A DNA stretch of 16,257 nucleotides, taken from Treponema sp. (GTDB lineage Bacteria; Spirochaetota; Spirochaetia; Treponematales; Breznakiellaceae). Position 1 is the first letter of the stretch. Each line of letters starts with the position of its first letter. The DNA lies in assembly GCA_031272575.1 (NCBI GenBank), contig JAISTO010000136.1:1-16257 (forward strand). Reading direction: 5' to 3'. A program made the translations under genes and the position numbers. Of the stretch, positions 6,892 to 14,743 are shown piece after piece. The notes below the pieces were generated by a model that was not told the DNA's origin, did no database searches, and worked only from the letters and a program-made list of their open reading frames with translations.

Positions 6892-7482
6892 GTGTCCTAC
6901 TATTATCTCGCCGCGCAGTTGCCCTCCCTCGCGTACGGGCAGCCCTGCCCGCTGAGCCCCGCGGCCTTCTGCGCGCTGGCCGCCGGCGCCATCCCTGCCG
7001 CGGACGCCGCGCTCCTTGGCCGCTGTACGCTGGATCCGGCCGCGCCTCCGGCGGGCGGCGCGGCAGGCGGCAAAGCGGCCTCGTCCGGCAGCGAGTTCCT
7101 GGACGGCTGGGCGGCTTGGGAACGGGCGCTGCGCCTCAACCTGGCGCGGCTGCGGCAGCAGCGGACGAAGCGCGAGGAGGGCGGCGCTGCCGGCGCAGGA
7201 ACTGCGGGCGCAGGAACTGCGCTTGAAGCGCCCCCCTATCCGGCGGACGCGGCGCAGGCGGCCAAAGCCGCCTGCGCGATGGAATCCCCCCTGGAAGCGG
7301 AAATCTTCCTCGACAAAGCGCGTTGGAACGCGATCGATACGCTCGCGGGTTTCAACTACTTCTCACGGAACACGATCTACGCGTACCTCCTTAAGTTGCT
7401 GCTTATGGAGAGGCGGCAGAAGTTCAGCGTGGAAGAGGGCCAGAGCGAGTATAAGCGCATTTATGCTGCTATTAGGAGTTAA
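6892..7482 (+). CDS. DUF2764-type V-ATPase-associated protein
   Basis: 196 residues from a GTG start that abuts the atpE stop. The N-terminus S-Y-Y-Y-L-A-A-Q-L-P-S-L is the family signature of the uncharacterised protein found between subunits E and A in treponemes (TP0425 position) and chlamydiae. The C-terminal third (L-D-K-A-R-W-N through Y-L-L-K-L-L-L-M-E-R and the F-S-V-E-E-G motif) is conserved-looking and mainly helical. Between them, residues about 45-65 and 98-112 are Gly/Ala-rich linkers, the second containing a 15-base direct repeat. Because the operon has no recognisable subunit C or F, this protein is a reasonable stand-in for the socket that joins the shaft to the K ring; that is inference. 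No transmembrane segment is seen, so it should be cytoplasmic. Confidence 0.85.
   Translation: MSYYYLAAQLPSLAYGQPCPLSPAAFCALAAGAIPAADAALLGRCTLDPAAPPAGGAAGGKAASSGSEFLDGWAAWERALRLNLARLRQQRTKREEGGAAGAGTAGAGTALEAPPYPADAAQAAKAACAMESPLEAEIFLDKARWNAIDTLAGFNYFSRNTIYAYLLKLLLMERRQKFSVEEGQSEYKRIYAAIRS
7192..7220 (+). repeat. Two-copy 15-base in-frame repeat in the DUF2764 gene
   Basis: GGCGCAGGAACTGC occurs at 7192-7205 and 7207-7220, one period of 15 bases, and encodes an A-G-T-A-G repeat within the low-complexity linker. Being in frame, it lengthens the linker without breaking the gene; it probably arose by replication slippage. Confidence 0.8.
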
Positions 7483-7485
7483 CGT

Positions 7486-9225
7486 ATGACTGGACAAAAA
7501 GGAACCGTCGTCGCCGTGAACGGCAACATGGTCAGCGTCCGTTTCGACGGGGCTGTTTCCATGAACGAAGTCGGTTACGTCAAGGCCGCGGGCAAGAGCC
7601 TCAAGAGCGAAGTCATTCGCATACGGGGCGACACCGCGCAATTACAGGTCTTCGAGATCACCAAAGGGATCACCTGCGGGGACGAGGTCGAGTTCTCCGG
7701 GGATATGCTCTCCGTCGAACTGGGCCCCGGGCTGCTCGGCCAGGTCTTCGACGGGCTGCAGAACCCGCTCCCCAAACTGGCGGCCGAGGCGGGCTACTTC
7801 CTCGAGCGGGGCGTCTACCTGGACGCGCTCCCCACGGACCGGGCCTGGGACTTCACCCCAAAGGTAAAGGCAGGGGACAAAGTGGAACGGGGAGACGCGC
7901 TCGGCACGGTGCCGGAGGGCTCCTTCACCCACTGGATCATGGTACCCTTCACCCTCGACGGCGTCTACACCGTCGCGTCCATAAAGCCCGCGGGCTCGTA
8001 TACGATCCGCGAGACCATCGCGGAACTGGACGACGGCAAAGGCGCCCGTATCCCGGTAACGATGAGTTTCCGCTGGCCGGTTAAACGGCCCATCGAGTGC
8101 TACGAGGAGCGCCTTAAGCCGGCAGAACCCATGGTCACCAAGGTCAGGTTGATCGACACCTTCTTCCCGGTGGCCCGCGGGGGTACCTACTGTATACCCG
8201 GGCCCTTCGGCGCGGGCAAGACGGTACTCCAGCAGGTCACGAGCCGCCACGCCGAGGTGGATATCGTCATCCTGGCGGCCTGCGGCGAGCGGGCGGGCGA
8301 GGTGGTCGAAACGCTGAAGGAGTTCCCGGAACTCACCGACCCCAAAACGGGCCGCTCGCTTATGGAGCGGACGGTCATCATCTGCAACACCTCCTCGATG
8401 CCGGTCGCGGCGCGCGAGGCCTCGGTGTACACGGCGGTCACCCTTGCGGAGTACTACCGGCAGATGGGGCTGCACATCCTGTTGCTGGCCGACTCCACGA
8501 GCCGCTGGGCCCAGGCCATGCGCGAAATGTCCGGCCGCCTCGAGGAGATCCCCGGGGAGGAAGCCTTCCCGGCCTACCTCGAGTCCACGATCGCCAGTTT
8601 CTACGAGCGGGCCGGTCTGGTCAGGCTGCGCGGCGGCGTCAGCGGCTCCGTCACCATCGGGGGGACGGTCTCCCCGGCGGGCGGCAACTTCGAGGAGCCG
8701 GTTACCCAGGCCACGCTCAAGGTAGTGGGGGCCTTCCATGGCCTCTCCCGCGAGCGCAGCGACGCCCGCAAGTACCCGGCCATCCATCCCCTCGACTCCT
8801 GGTCAAAGTACAAGGGCATCATCGCGCAGGATAAGGTGGACTATGCCCACGGCTTTATGCGCCGCGGCAGCGAGGTCGAACAAATGATGAAGGTGGTCGG
8901 CGAAGAGGGCACCAGCCTCGACGATTATATCATCTACCTTAAGGGCGACTTCCTTGACGCGGTCTACTTCCAGCAGAACTCATTCGACGAGGTGGACTCC
9001 TCCGTCAGCCCGGAGCGTCAGGCCTTTTGTTTCGACATCATCCTCGGCATCCTGGGGGACACCTTCAGCTTCGCGGACAAAGACGAGGCCCGCGCATGGT
9101 TTTACCGCCTCCGCCAGAAATTCCTCGACTTCAATGCCTCGGTCTGGCAGAGCGACCGCTTCAAGGCGCTCCAGCAGGAGATCGCCGACATCGTAAAAGG
9201 AACGTTGTATGAAAAAAGTGTATAG
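7486..9225 (+). CDS. atpA: V/A-type ATPase catalytic subunit A
   Basis: 579 residues, full length for subunit A. Visible in order: N-terminal beta-barrel (1-75), the A-specific non-homologous insert (about 110-190), and the nucleotide-binding domain. The P-loop is G239-P-F-G-A-G-K-T246, with Lys245 contacting phosphate and Ala in place of the more usual Ser. G267-E268-R269 supplies the catalytic glutamate. Walker B is L-L-L-A-D336-S-T-S-R-W. The C-terminal helical domain follows. It hydrolyses or makes ATP at the three A/B interfaces. AGGAG precedes the ATG, which is three bases after the DUF2764 stop. The 3' end overlaps atpB by 17 bp. Confidence 0.98.
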   Translation: MTGQKGTVVAVNGNMVSVRFDGAVSMNEVGYVKAAGKSLKSEVIRIRGDTAQLQVFEITKGITCGDEVEFSGDMLSVELGPGLLGQVFDGLQNPLPKLAAEAGYFLERGVYLDALPTDRAWDFTPKVKAGDKVERGDALGTVPEGSFTHWIMVPFTLDGVYTVASIKPAGSYTIRETIAELDDGKGARIPVTMSFRWPVKRPIECYEERLKPAEPMVTKVRLIDTFFPVARGGTYCIPGPFGAGKTVLQQVTSRHAEVDIVILAACGERAGEVVETLKEFPELTDPKTGRSLMERTVIICNTSSMPVAAREASVYTAVTLAEYYRQMGLHILLLADSTSRWAQAMREMSGRLEEIPGEEAFPAYLESTIASFYERAGLVRLRGGVSGSVTIGGTVSPAGGNFEEPVTQATLKVVGAFHGLSRERSDARKYPAIHPLDSWSKYKGIIAQDKVDYAHGFMRRGSEVEQMMKVVGEEGTSLDDYIIYLKGDFLDAVYFQQNSFDEVDSSVSPERQAFCFDIILGILGDTFSFADKDEARAWFYRLRQKFLDFNASVWQSDRFKALQQEIADIVKGTLYEKSV

Positions 9226-10519
9226 CAAAATCGAGTCCATTACCGGCAGCGTCATAACGGTGCGGGCCGAGGGCATCCGCTACGGGGACCTGGCCGAGGT
9301 GGACACCGTGTTCGGCACCTCGCTCGCCGAGGTGAACCGCCTCGAAGGCGATCTCGTGTCACTGCAGGTCTTCGCGGGCGGCCGGGGCATCTCGACCGGG
9401 GACACCGTGCGCTTCCTGGGGCGCCCCATGCAGGTGTCGTTTTCCGAAAACCTCATGGGCAGGGTGTTTTCCGGGTCAGGCGCGCCCCGCGACCGGGGGC
9501 CCGCGCTTACCGACAACCTCATCCCCATAGGCGGCCCCTCCGTCAACCCCTCGCAGCGTATCATCCCGCGGCGCATGATCCGCACGGGCATCCCCATGAT
9601 CGACCTCTTCAACACCCTGGTCGTCAGCCAGAAACTGCCGATCTTCTCCGTGTCCGGGGAGCCCTACAACGAACTCCTCGCCCGCATCGCCATGCAGGCC
9701 GAAGTCGACGTCATCATCCTTGGGGGCATGGGGTTAAAGTACGACGACTACCTCTTCTTCAAGGACACCCTCGAAGAGGGCGGGGCCCTTTCCCGCACCG
9801 TCATGTTCGTGCACACGGCCTCCGACCCCACGGTCGAGTGCCTCATGGTGCCGGATATGAGCCTGGCCGTGGCCGAGCAGTTCGCGCTGCAGGGCAAGGA
9901 CGTGCTCGTCCTCCTCTCAGATATGACCAACTTCGCGGACGCCATGAAGGAAATCTCGATCATCCAGGAGCAGGTGCCGTCCAACCGCGGCTACCCGGGC
10001 GACCTCTACAGCCAGTTGGCCTCCCGCTACGAAAAGGCGGTGGACTTCGACACGGCCGGCTCGATCACGATACTGGGGGTCACCACCATGCCCGGCGATG
10101 ACGTCACGCACCCCGTGCCGGACAACACCGGCTATATCACCGAGGGGCAGTACTACCTCAAGGGGGGCCGCATCGAGCCGTTCGGGAGCCTCTCGCGCCT
10201 GAAGCAGCAGGTGAACGGCAAGACCCGCCCCGACCACCGGGCCCTCATGGACGGCATGATCAAACTGTACTCCGCGTACAAGGACACGCTGGAAAAAAAG
10301 GCCATGGGCTTCATCATGACGGCCTGGGACAGCAAACTCCTTGCCTACGGCGAAAAGTTTGAAAAGCAGATGATGGACCTCTCCGTCAACATCCCCCTGG
10401 AACGGGCGCTGGACCTCGGCTGGGAGATACTGGCAGAGTGCTTCACCCCCGAAGAAACCGGCCTCCGCACCGAGTTGATAGAAAAGTTCTGGCCCAAGGG
10501 GATAGGGAGTAGGGAGTAG
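9209..10519 (+). CDS. atpB: V/A-type ATPase regulatory subunit B
   Basis: 436 residues. It shares the A-subunit fold but, as normal for B, has no functional P-loop: S-V-S-G-E-P-Y-N stands where the GxxxxGKT motif would be. Conserved B signatures are V-L-L-S-D-M-T-N-F-A-D-A-M-K-E-I-S and D-D-V-T-H-P-V-P-D-N-T-G-Y-I-T-E-G-Q. It alternates with A in the hexameric head and contributes the arginine side of the catalytic pocket. The start lies inside the end of atpA, with AAAGGA seven bases upstream. The last residues (P-K-G-I-G-S-R-E) and the TAG at 10517-10519 are encoded by the heptamer repeat that follows, so the native C-terminus has probably been replaced by repeat sequence. Confidence 0.98.
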   Translation: MKKVYSKIESITGSVITVRAEGIRYGDLAEVDTVFGTSLAEVNRLEGDLVSLQVFAGGRGISTGDTVRFLGRPMQVSFSENLMGRVFSGSGAPRDRGPALTDNLIPIGGPSVNPSQRIIPRRMIRTGIPMIDLFNTLVVSQKLPIFSVSGEPYNELLARIAMQAEVDVIILGGMGLKYDDYLFFKDTLEEGGALSRTVMFVHTASDPTVECLMVPDMSLAVAEQFALQGKDVLVLLSDMTNFADAMKEISIIQEQVPSNRGYPGDLYSQLASRYEKAVDFDTAGSITILGVTTMPGDDVTHPVPDNTGYITEGQYYLKGGRIEPFGSLSRLKQQVNGKTRPDHRALMDGMIKLYSAYKDTLEKKAMGFIMTAWDSKLLAYGEKFEKQMMDLSVNIPLERALDLGWEILAECFTPEETGLRTELIEKFWPKGIGSRE

Positions 10520-10636
10520 GGAATGGGGAGTGGGGGGCGCAGTTTGAAAGTTTTTCGTAGTACTACCATGCATATCGGTAGTATATGAGACTTTCAAATC
10601 AAGCACCTACTCCCTACTCCCCATTCCCCACTCCCC
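10498..10636. repeat. Inverted heptamer-array element between atpB and atpD
   Basis: Left array: GGGGATA (10498), GGGAGTA (10505), GGGAGTA (10512), GGGAATG (10519), GGGAGTG (10526), then a G run. Right array: TACTCCC (10608), TACTCCC (10615), CATTCCC (10622), CACTCCC (10629). The centre holds two nested perfect inverted repeats: TTTGAAAGT (10543-10551) with ACTTTCAAA (10590-10598), and TACTACC (10561-10567) with GGTAGTA (10577-10583). The left array overlaps the end of atpB and the right ends four bases before the atpD ribosome site. Heptamers of this kind recall the short tandem repeats of cyanobacteria. The RNA could fold into a long stem and shift the ratio of B to D translation. Confidence 0.9.
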
Positions 10637-10651
10637 AAACAAGGAATCATT

Positions 10652-11254
10652 GTGGCAAAAATAAAACTGACCAAAAACGAACTGAAAAAGCAGAAGGACT
10701 CGCTCAAGATGTTCCAGCGCTATCTGCCGACTCTGATGCTGAAGAAGCAGCAGTTGCAGGCGGAGATTCGGACGACCGAGACGCGCATACGGGAACTCCT
10801 GGACGAAAAGACCCGCGTGGACGAAGGCTTCCGCTCGTGGATAGCGGTCTTCGGGGAGCGGGGAGTCTTTAAGCCGGAACTGCTGCGCGTCGCGCGGGTG
10901 CGCACCTCGCAGGGGAACATCGCCGGGGTCGCCATCCCCGTGTTCGAGGGCGCGGACTTTGAAACGGCGCCCTACGACCTGCTCACCACTCCGCTCTGGC
11001 TCGATGCCGCGGTGGAGCGCCTCAAAAGAGTCCTCCTGCTCGACCTCGAGGCCGCGGTGCTGGAAGAGCAGCGCAAGGCCCTCGACCGGGAACTGCGCAT
11101 AACGACCCAGCGGGTCAACCTCTTCGAAAAAGTGAAGATCCCGGAAACCAAAGGGAACATCAAAAAGATACAGGTCTACCTGGGCGACCAGCAGACCTCC
11201 GCGGTGGTGCGGGGCAAGATCGCCAAGCAGGCCCTTATACGGGAGGCCGCATGA
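10652..11254 (+). CDS. atpD: V/A-type ATPase subunit D (central rotor shaft)
   Basis: 200 residues from a GTG, with AAGGA six bases upstream directly after the repeat element. The N-terminal helix (K-I-K-L-T-K-N-E-L-K-K-Q-K-D and L-P-T-L-M-L-K-K-Q-Q-L) and the C-terminal helix (R-I-T-T-Q-R-V-N-L-F-E-K-V-K-I-P) are the family's two coiled-coil strands, which insert into the A3B3 head and turn with the K ring. The F subunit that normally binds the foot of D is not encoded nearby. The stop overlaps the atpI start as ATGA. Confidence 0.95.
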   Translation: MAKIKLTKNELKKQKDSLKMFQRYLPTLMLKKQQLQAEIRTTETRIRELLDEKTRVDEGFRSWIAVFGERGVFKPELLRVARVRTSQGNIAGVAIPVFEGADFETAPYDLLTTPLWLDAAVERLKRVLLLDLEAAVLEEQRKALDRELRITTQRVNLFEKVKIPETKGNIKKIQVYLGDQQTSAVVRGKIAKQALIREAA

Positions 11255-13215
11255 TAGTCCCTATGAAAAAAGTCTCCCTCGTGGTGCTTGACGCGGAGCG
11301 GGACGAGGCTCTCGAGCGCCTCCGCGAGGTGGGGGTGCTGCATATCGAAAAAAAGAGCGCCTCCTCCGAGGCCCTGTCGCGGCTGCTGGAAAAAAAGGCG
11401 CAGGCGGACCAGGCCCTGGGGCTCCTTATGGCGAGCGGCACGAAAAAGGACCAGAAGCGCCGCAAAAAGGCCGGCCCTGCCGGGGACAGCGGCGTTGACG
11501 GCTGGGCGCTCGTCGCACAGGCCCGCGCCCTGGGCGAGAAGCGCAAGGGTTTGCAGGACGCGCTCGTGGGTATCGCCCGCGAGCGGAGCCGCATCGCGAA
11601 GTGGGGCTCCTTCGATCCGCGGGGGCTTGCCTTCCTCTCGGAGCACGGTATCCCCCTCACCCTCTACGAGATCGCCAAAAAGGAGTACCCCGCGGCGGTG
11701 GGGGACACGCCCCTTATCCTGCTGGGCAGCGACAAGAACACAGTCTATGCGGCCGTGCCCGGCGGGGAGTTGCCCGGGCAAGTGCCCTTCGCGCCGCCCG
11801 AGTGCTCCCTTGACGAGTTGGACGAGCGCGCGAAGGCCCTCCAGCGGGACCTTGCCGCGTCTGACGCGGACCTGGCCGCTCTTGCGCAAGGGGCAGGCGC
11901 CGTCGTCGAGGCGCGCGCCCAGGCGCTCAGCGAGATCGAGTTTGAAACCGCCCGGGCCGGCATGGACACGCTGGCCTCTGAGGGCGCCGCGCCGGCCGAA
12001 CACACGGTCGCCTGGCTTTCCGGCTACGTGCCCCGCGACGACGCCGGCCTGCTGAAGCGGGCCGCGGCCGAGAACCACTGGGCGCTCCTGCTCGACGACC
12101 CCGCCCCCGATGATGCCGTTCCCACCAAACTGAAGCACAACCGCTTCGTCCGGCTGCTCAACCCGCTCACCGGCTTCCTCGAGGTTACCCCCGGGTACCG
12201 CGAGGTCGACATATCCCTCTGGTTCCTCATCTTCTTTACGATCTTCTTTGGGATGATCTTCGGGGACGCGGGCTACGGCCTCCTGATCCTCCTGGGGAGC
12301 ATCGCGGGGCTCTGCAAGACGGCCCGGAAAGGCCCGCCCCTCATACTCAAACTGGCGGCGCTCCTCGGGTTTTCAAACTTCCTGTGGGGGCTGCTCACCG
12401 GTTCGTGGTTCGGCCTTACCCTGGCCGCGCTGCCTGCCCCGCTTGCCGGTGTGGGGGACGCGCTGCAACGCCTCTCGCTCCCGCTCATATCGGGGACGCC
12501 GCGGCAGGACTCGTTCTGGGAGCCGCTGCTGCGCCTGCTCCCGCTCGACCGGGGGCTGTTGTTCGGGCCCACCAGCGCCAAGATCGTCCAGCAAAACCTG
12601 ATGATCGTCTGCTTCAGCCTCGCGCTCGCCCAGTTGTCGATCGGGCACATCATCGCGTTTTTCAAAAACCGCTCGCTCAAGTCCCTCGCGGACCTGGGCA
12701 ACATCGCGATGCTCTTCGGGATGTACTGCATCATCCTCTACCTCATCGTGAGCAACGAGGCCCGGCGCTTCGCGCTCTTCCCGCCGGCGGTGTACATTTT
12801 TGCCGGCGGCTTCGCGCTCAACTTCCTGTTCGCCAACTACGAGCGGAGCGCTGCCCGCAATGCCTTTGCCGCGTTCGGCAAGTCTATCCTCGAAAGTTTC
12901 AAAAACATCATTTCGGTCATCCTGGGGATAGCGAACGTTTTTTCGGACATCATGTCGTACATCCGGCTCTGGGCCGTGGGGCTCGCCGGGGCCGCCATCG
13001 CGGAAACGGTGAACAGTCTTGCGGGGCCTATCCTGGGGCATCTGGCCTTTTTCATCCTGGGGATAGTCCTGCTCTTGTTCGGACATGGGCTTAATCTTAT
13101 TTTGAATGTGCTCTCGGTGCTCGTGCACGGCGTCCGTCTGAACACGCTCGAATTTTCAGGCCACGTCGGGCTTACCTGGTCAGGTCAACCCTACAGGCCG
13201 TTTAGTAAAAAGTGA
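11251..13215 (+). CDS. atpI: V/A-type ATPase subunit I (membrane stator, a-subunit homologue)
   Basis: 654 residues, normal length. Residues 1-320 are a cytoplasmic arm with long helices and a coiled coil, which anchors the peripheral stalk. From about residue 325 come seven to eight hydrophobic helices, beginning with W-F-L-I-F-F-T-I-F-F-G-M-I-F-G-D-A-G-Y-G. The S-Y-I-R572-L-W-A-V-G-L-A-G-A-A-I-A segment holds the essential arginine that releases the ion from the K-ring glutamate. It forms the ion half-channels together with the K ring. GGGAGG lies four bases before the ATG at 11251; a second ATG four codons later lacks a ribosome site. The four-base overlap with atpD points to coupled translation. 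Confidence 0.97.
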   Translation: MIVPMKKVSLVVLDAERDEALERLREVGVLHIEKKSASSEALSRLLEKKAQADQALGLLMASGTKKDQKRRKKAGPAGDSGVDGWALVAQARALGEKRKGLQDALVGIARERSRIAKWGSFDPRGLAFLSEHGIPLTLYEIAKKEYPAAVGDTPLILLGSDKNTVYAAVPGGELPGQVPFAPPECSLDELDERAKALQRDLAASDADLAALAQGAGAVVEARAQALSEIEFETARAGMDTLASEGAAPAEHTVAWLSGYVPRDDAGLLKRAAAENHWALLLDDPAPDDAVPTKLKHNRFVRLLNPLTGFLEVTPGYREVDISLWFLIFFTIFFGMIFGDAGYGLLILLGSIAGLCKTARKGPPLILKLAALLGFSNFLWGLLTGSWFGLTLAALPAPLAGVGDALQRLSLPLISGTPRQDSFWEPLLRLLPLDRGLLFGPTSAKIVQQNLMIVCFSLALAQLSIGHIIAFFKNRSLKSLADLGNIAMLFGMYCIILYLIVSNEARRFALFPPAVYIFAGGFALNFLFANYERSAARNAFAAFGKSILESFKNIISVILGIANVFSDIMSYIRLWAVGLAGAAIAETVNSLAGPILGHLAFFILGIVLLLFGHGLNLILNVLSVLVHGVRLNTLEFSGHVGLTWSGQPYRPFSKK

Positions 13216-13221
13216 ATTTTA

Positions 13222-13348
13222 GGGTCTTGGGACTAGGGACTTGGGACTTGGGACTTGTGCTTTGTTACTTTGCTATGCTTGTTAAAACAAGCGCCGCGTG
13301 GTGACAACGCTCCTAGTCCCAATTCCCAATTCCCAATTCCCAATTCTC
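13222..13348. repeat. Inverted heptamer-array element between atpI and atpK
   Basis: Left array: GGGTCTT (13222), GGGACTA (13229), then GGGACTT three times (13236, 13243, 13250). Right array: TAGTCCC (13314), AATTCCC three times (13321, 13328, 13335), AATTCTC (13342). The centre contains a perfect hairpin, GCTTGTT (13277-13283) with AACAAGC (13286-13292) around an AA loop. The left arm begins six bases after the atpI stop and the right ends seven bases before the atpK ribosome site. Unit sequence and centre differ from the atpB-atpD element although the layout is the same. It could help set the high K-to-I ratio needed for the ring; that role is inferred. Confidence 0.9.
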
Positions 13349-13367
13349 AAAAGATAAGGAGACACAC

Positions 13368-13811
13368 ATGAACTTAGGACTCATAGGCGCGGGAATCGTG
13401 ATGGGACTTTCCGCGGTAGGATCCGCAATCGGCATTGGTATTGCAGGGCAGGCGGTTATTGGCGCGTGGAAGAAGTGCTACATTGCCAACAAGCCCGCGC
13501 CAATGACGCTGCTCGCATTCGGCGGGGCGCCCCTGACGCAGACCTTCTACGGCTACATCCTGGGCTTTATCTTTATGATGCCCGCCGCGCTCGATCCCGC
13601 TAACGCCCAAAAGGGCCTCCTCTACCTGGGCATCGGCATCGCAAGCGGCCTTGCCATCGCCTTCAGCGCAATCGCGCAGGGCAGGGCAGGGGCCGCCGGT
13701 GCGGACGCGGCAGGCGAGACGGGCCAGGGCTTCGTCAACTACATGATGATCGTCGGCATCTGCGAGACCGTGGCCATTTTCGCCATGGTCCTTTCGATGA
13801 TCAGCCTGTAG
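13368..13811 (+). CDS. atpK: V/A-type ATPase subunit K (rotor ring proteolipid)
   Basis: 147 residues forming two helical hairpins (four membrane helices near 5-32, 48-75, 82-105 and 123-146), the doubled proteolipid form with one ion site. Glu133 in G-I-C-E-T-V-A-I is the carboxylate in helix 4. Relative to Enterococcus hirae NtpK, the Na+ ligands T64, Q65, Q110 and E139 and the supporting Y68 appear here as T57, Q58, Q104, E133 and Y61. The Leu61 position, which donates only a backbone oxygen, is Ala. This points to a Na+-capable ring; the ion is inferred. AAGGAG lies six bases before the ATG. Confidence 0.96.
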   Translation: MNLGLIGAGIVMGLSAVGSAIGIGIAGQAVIGAWKKCYIANKPAPMTLLAFGGAPLTQTFYGYILGFIFMMPAALDPANAQKGLLYLGIGIASGLAIAFSAIAQGRAGAAGADAAGETGQGFVNYMMIVGICETVAIFAMVLSMISL

Positions 13812-13824
13812 CACCGCTCGCGCG

Positions 13825-14721
13825 ATGGACCTGAGCCGCACCCAATTCAACCTCCTCACGCTCCTGGAAGGGCAGCAGGAAAAGGCGGCCCTTACCCAAC
13901 GGAGCCTTGCGGCCGCGGCGGGTCTGTCGCTCGGCACGGTCAACAAGACCCTGCTCCAACTGGCCGACCTGGGCCTTGTTGACGAGTGCCGCATAAGCCG
14001 GCAGGGCCTCGACGCGCTCGAGCCCTACCGTGTCAGGCGGGCGATCTTTCTGGCCGCGGGCTTCGGCTCGCGGCTCGTCCCCATTACGCTGAACACCCCC
14101 AAGCCGCTCGTCCGCGTAAAGGGCGTCCGCATCATCGACACGCTCCTTGACGCGGTAAAGGCCGCCGGCATCAGCGAGGTCGTCATCGTGCGCGGCTACC
14201 TGGGCGAGCAGTTCGATCAACTCCTCTACAAGTACCCCGGTATCACCTTTGTCGAAAATCCCGTCTACAACGAAACGAACAACATCTCGTCCGCCATGTG
14301 CGTGCGCTATCTCTTCCAAAACGCATACATCCTCGAGTCCGACCTCTACCTGAAAAACCCGGGCCTGATAACCAAGTACCAGTACGCAAGCAACTACCTC
14401 GGCGTCCCCGTGGAACGCACCGACGACTGGTGCTTTGAAACGCGCAACGGCGTCATTACGCGCCTGCGGGTCGGCGGCCGCCAATGCCGGCATATGTTCG
14501 GCATCTCGTACTGGAACGCGGCCGACGGCGCCCGCATGGCCGAGCACATCCGGCAGGTCTACGAAATGCCCGGCGGCCGCGAGCGCTACTGGGATCAGGT
14601 CGCGCTGGAGTTTTTTGTGAAAGACTACGCCATCGAAGTCCGCGAATGCTCCTTTGCCGACATCATCGAGATAGATACCTTCAGCGAGTTGAAGCGCCTT
14701 GACGAGACGTATAAGGTGTAG
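13825..14721 (+). CDS. Winged-helix domain fused to a LicC-like nucleotidyltransferase
   Basis: 298 residues in two parts. Residues 1-62 read as a MarR/winged-helix DNA-binding domain (helix-turn-helix around T-Q-R-S-L-A-A-A-A-G-L-S-L-G-T-V-N-K). Residues 71-298 are a nucleotidyltransferase: L76-A-A-G-F-G-S-R-L84 for the nucleotide, T-P-K93-P for phosphate, E-S-D173 and E-I-D284 as likely metal ligands. The second half aligns by eye with Streptococcus pneumoniae LicC (S-Y-W-N-A near G-I-S-F-W; E-I-D-T-F-S-E-L-K-R-L near its end), so CTP:phosphocholine cytidylyltransferase or a related alcohol-phosphate transferase is likely. The NNxxSS segment at 152-156 fits the substrate pocket. It starts 13 bp after atpK without a clear ribosome site. 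No choline kinase gene is beside it. Confidence 0.82.
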   Translation: MDLSRTQFNLLTLLEGQQEKAALTQRSLAAAAGLSLGTVNKTLLQLADLGLVDECRISRQGLDALEPYRVRRAIFLAAGFGSRLVPITLNTPKPLVRVKGVRIIDTLLDAVKAAGISEVVIVRGYLGEQFDQLLYKYPGITFVENPVYNETNNISSAMCVRYLFQNAYILESDLYLKNPGLITKYQYASNYLGVPVERTDDWCFETRNGVITRLRVGGRQCRHMFGISYWNAADGARMAEHIRQVYEMPGGRERYWDQVALEFFVKDYAIEVRECSFADIIEIDTFSELKRLDETYKV

Positions 14722-14743
14722 GGGGGAATCAGTACGAATATAT

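Noticed and set aside
7642..8787. Long minus-strand frame of 381 codons opposite atpA
   Set aside because: It lies entirely antisense to a well-conserved catalytic subunit, is rich in Arg/Gly/Asp as expected for a GC-rich shadow frame, and has no ribosome site or recognisable domain.
9600..9700. Missing P-loop in atpB as a sign of inactivation
   Set aside because: Loss of the Walker A motif is normal for the regulatory B subunit; the rest of the protein is well conserved.
10498..10636. Possible CRISPR array
   Set aside because: Units are 7 bases, contiguous, and face each other in opposite orientation; there are no unique spacers between longer direct repeats and no cas genes.
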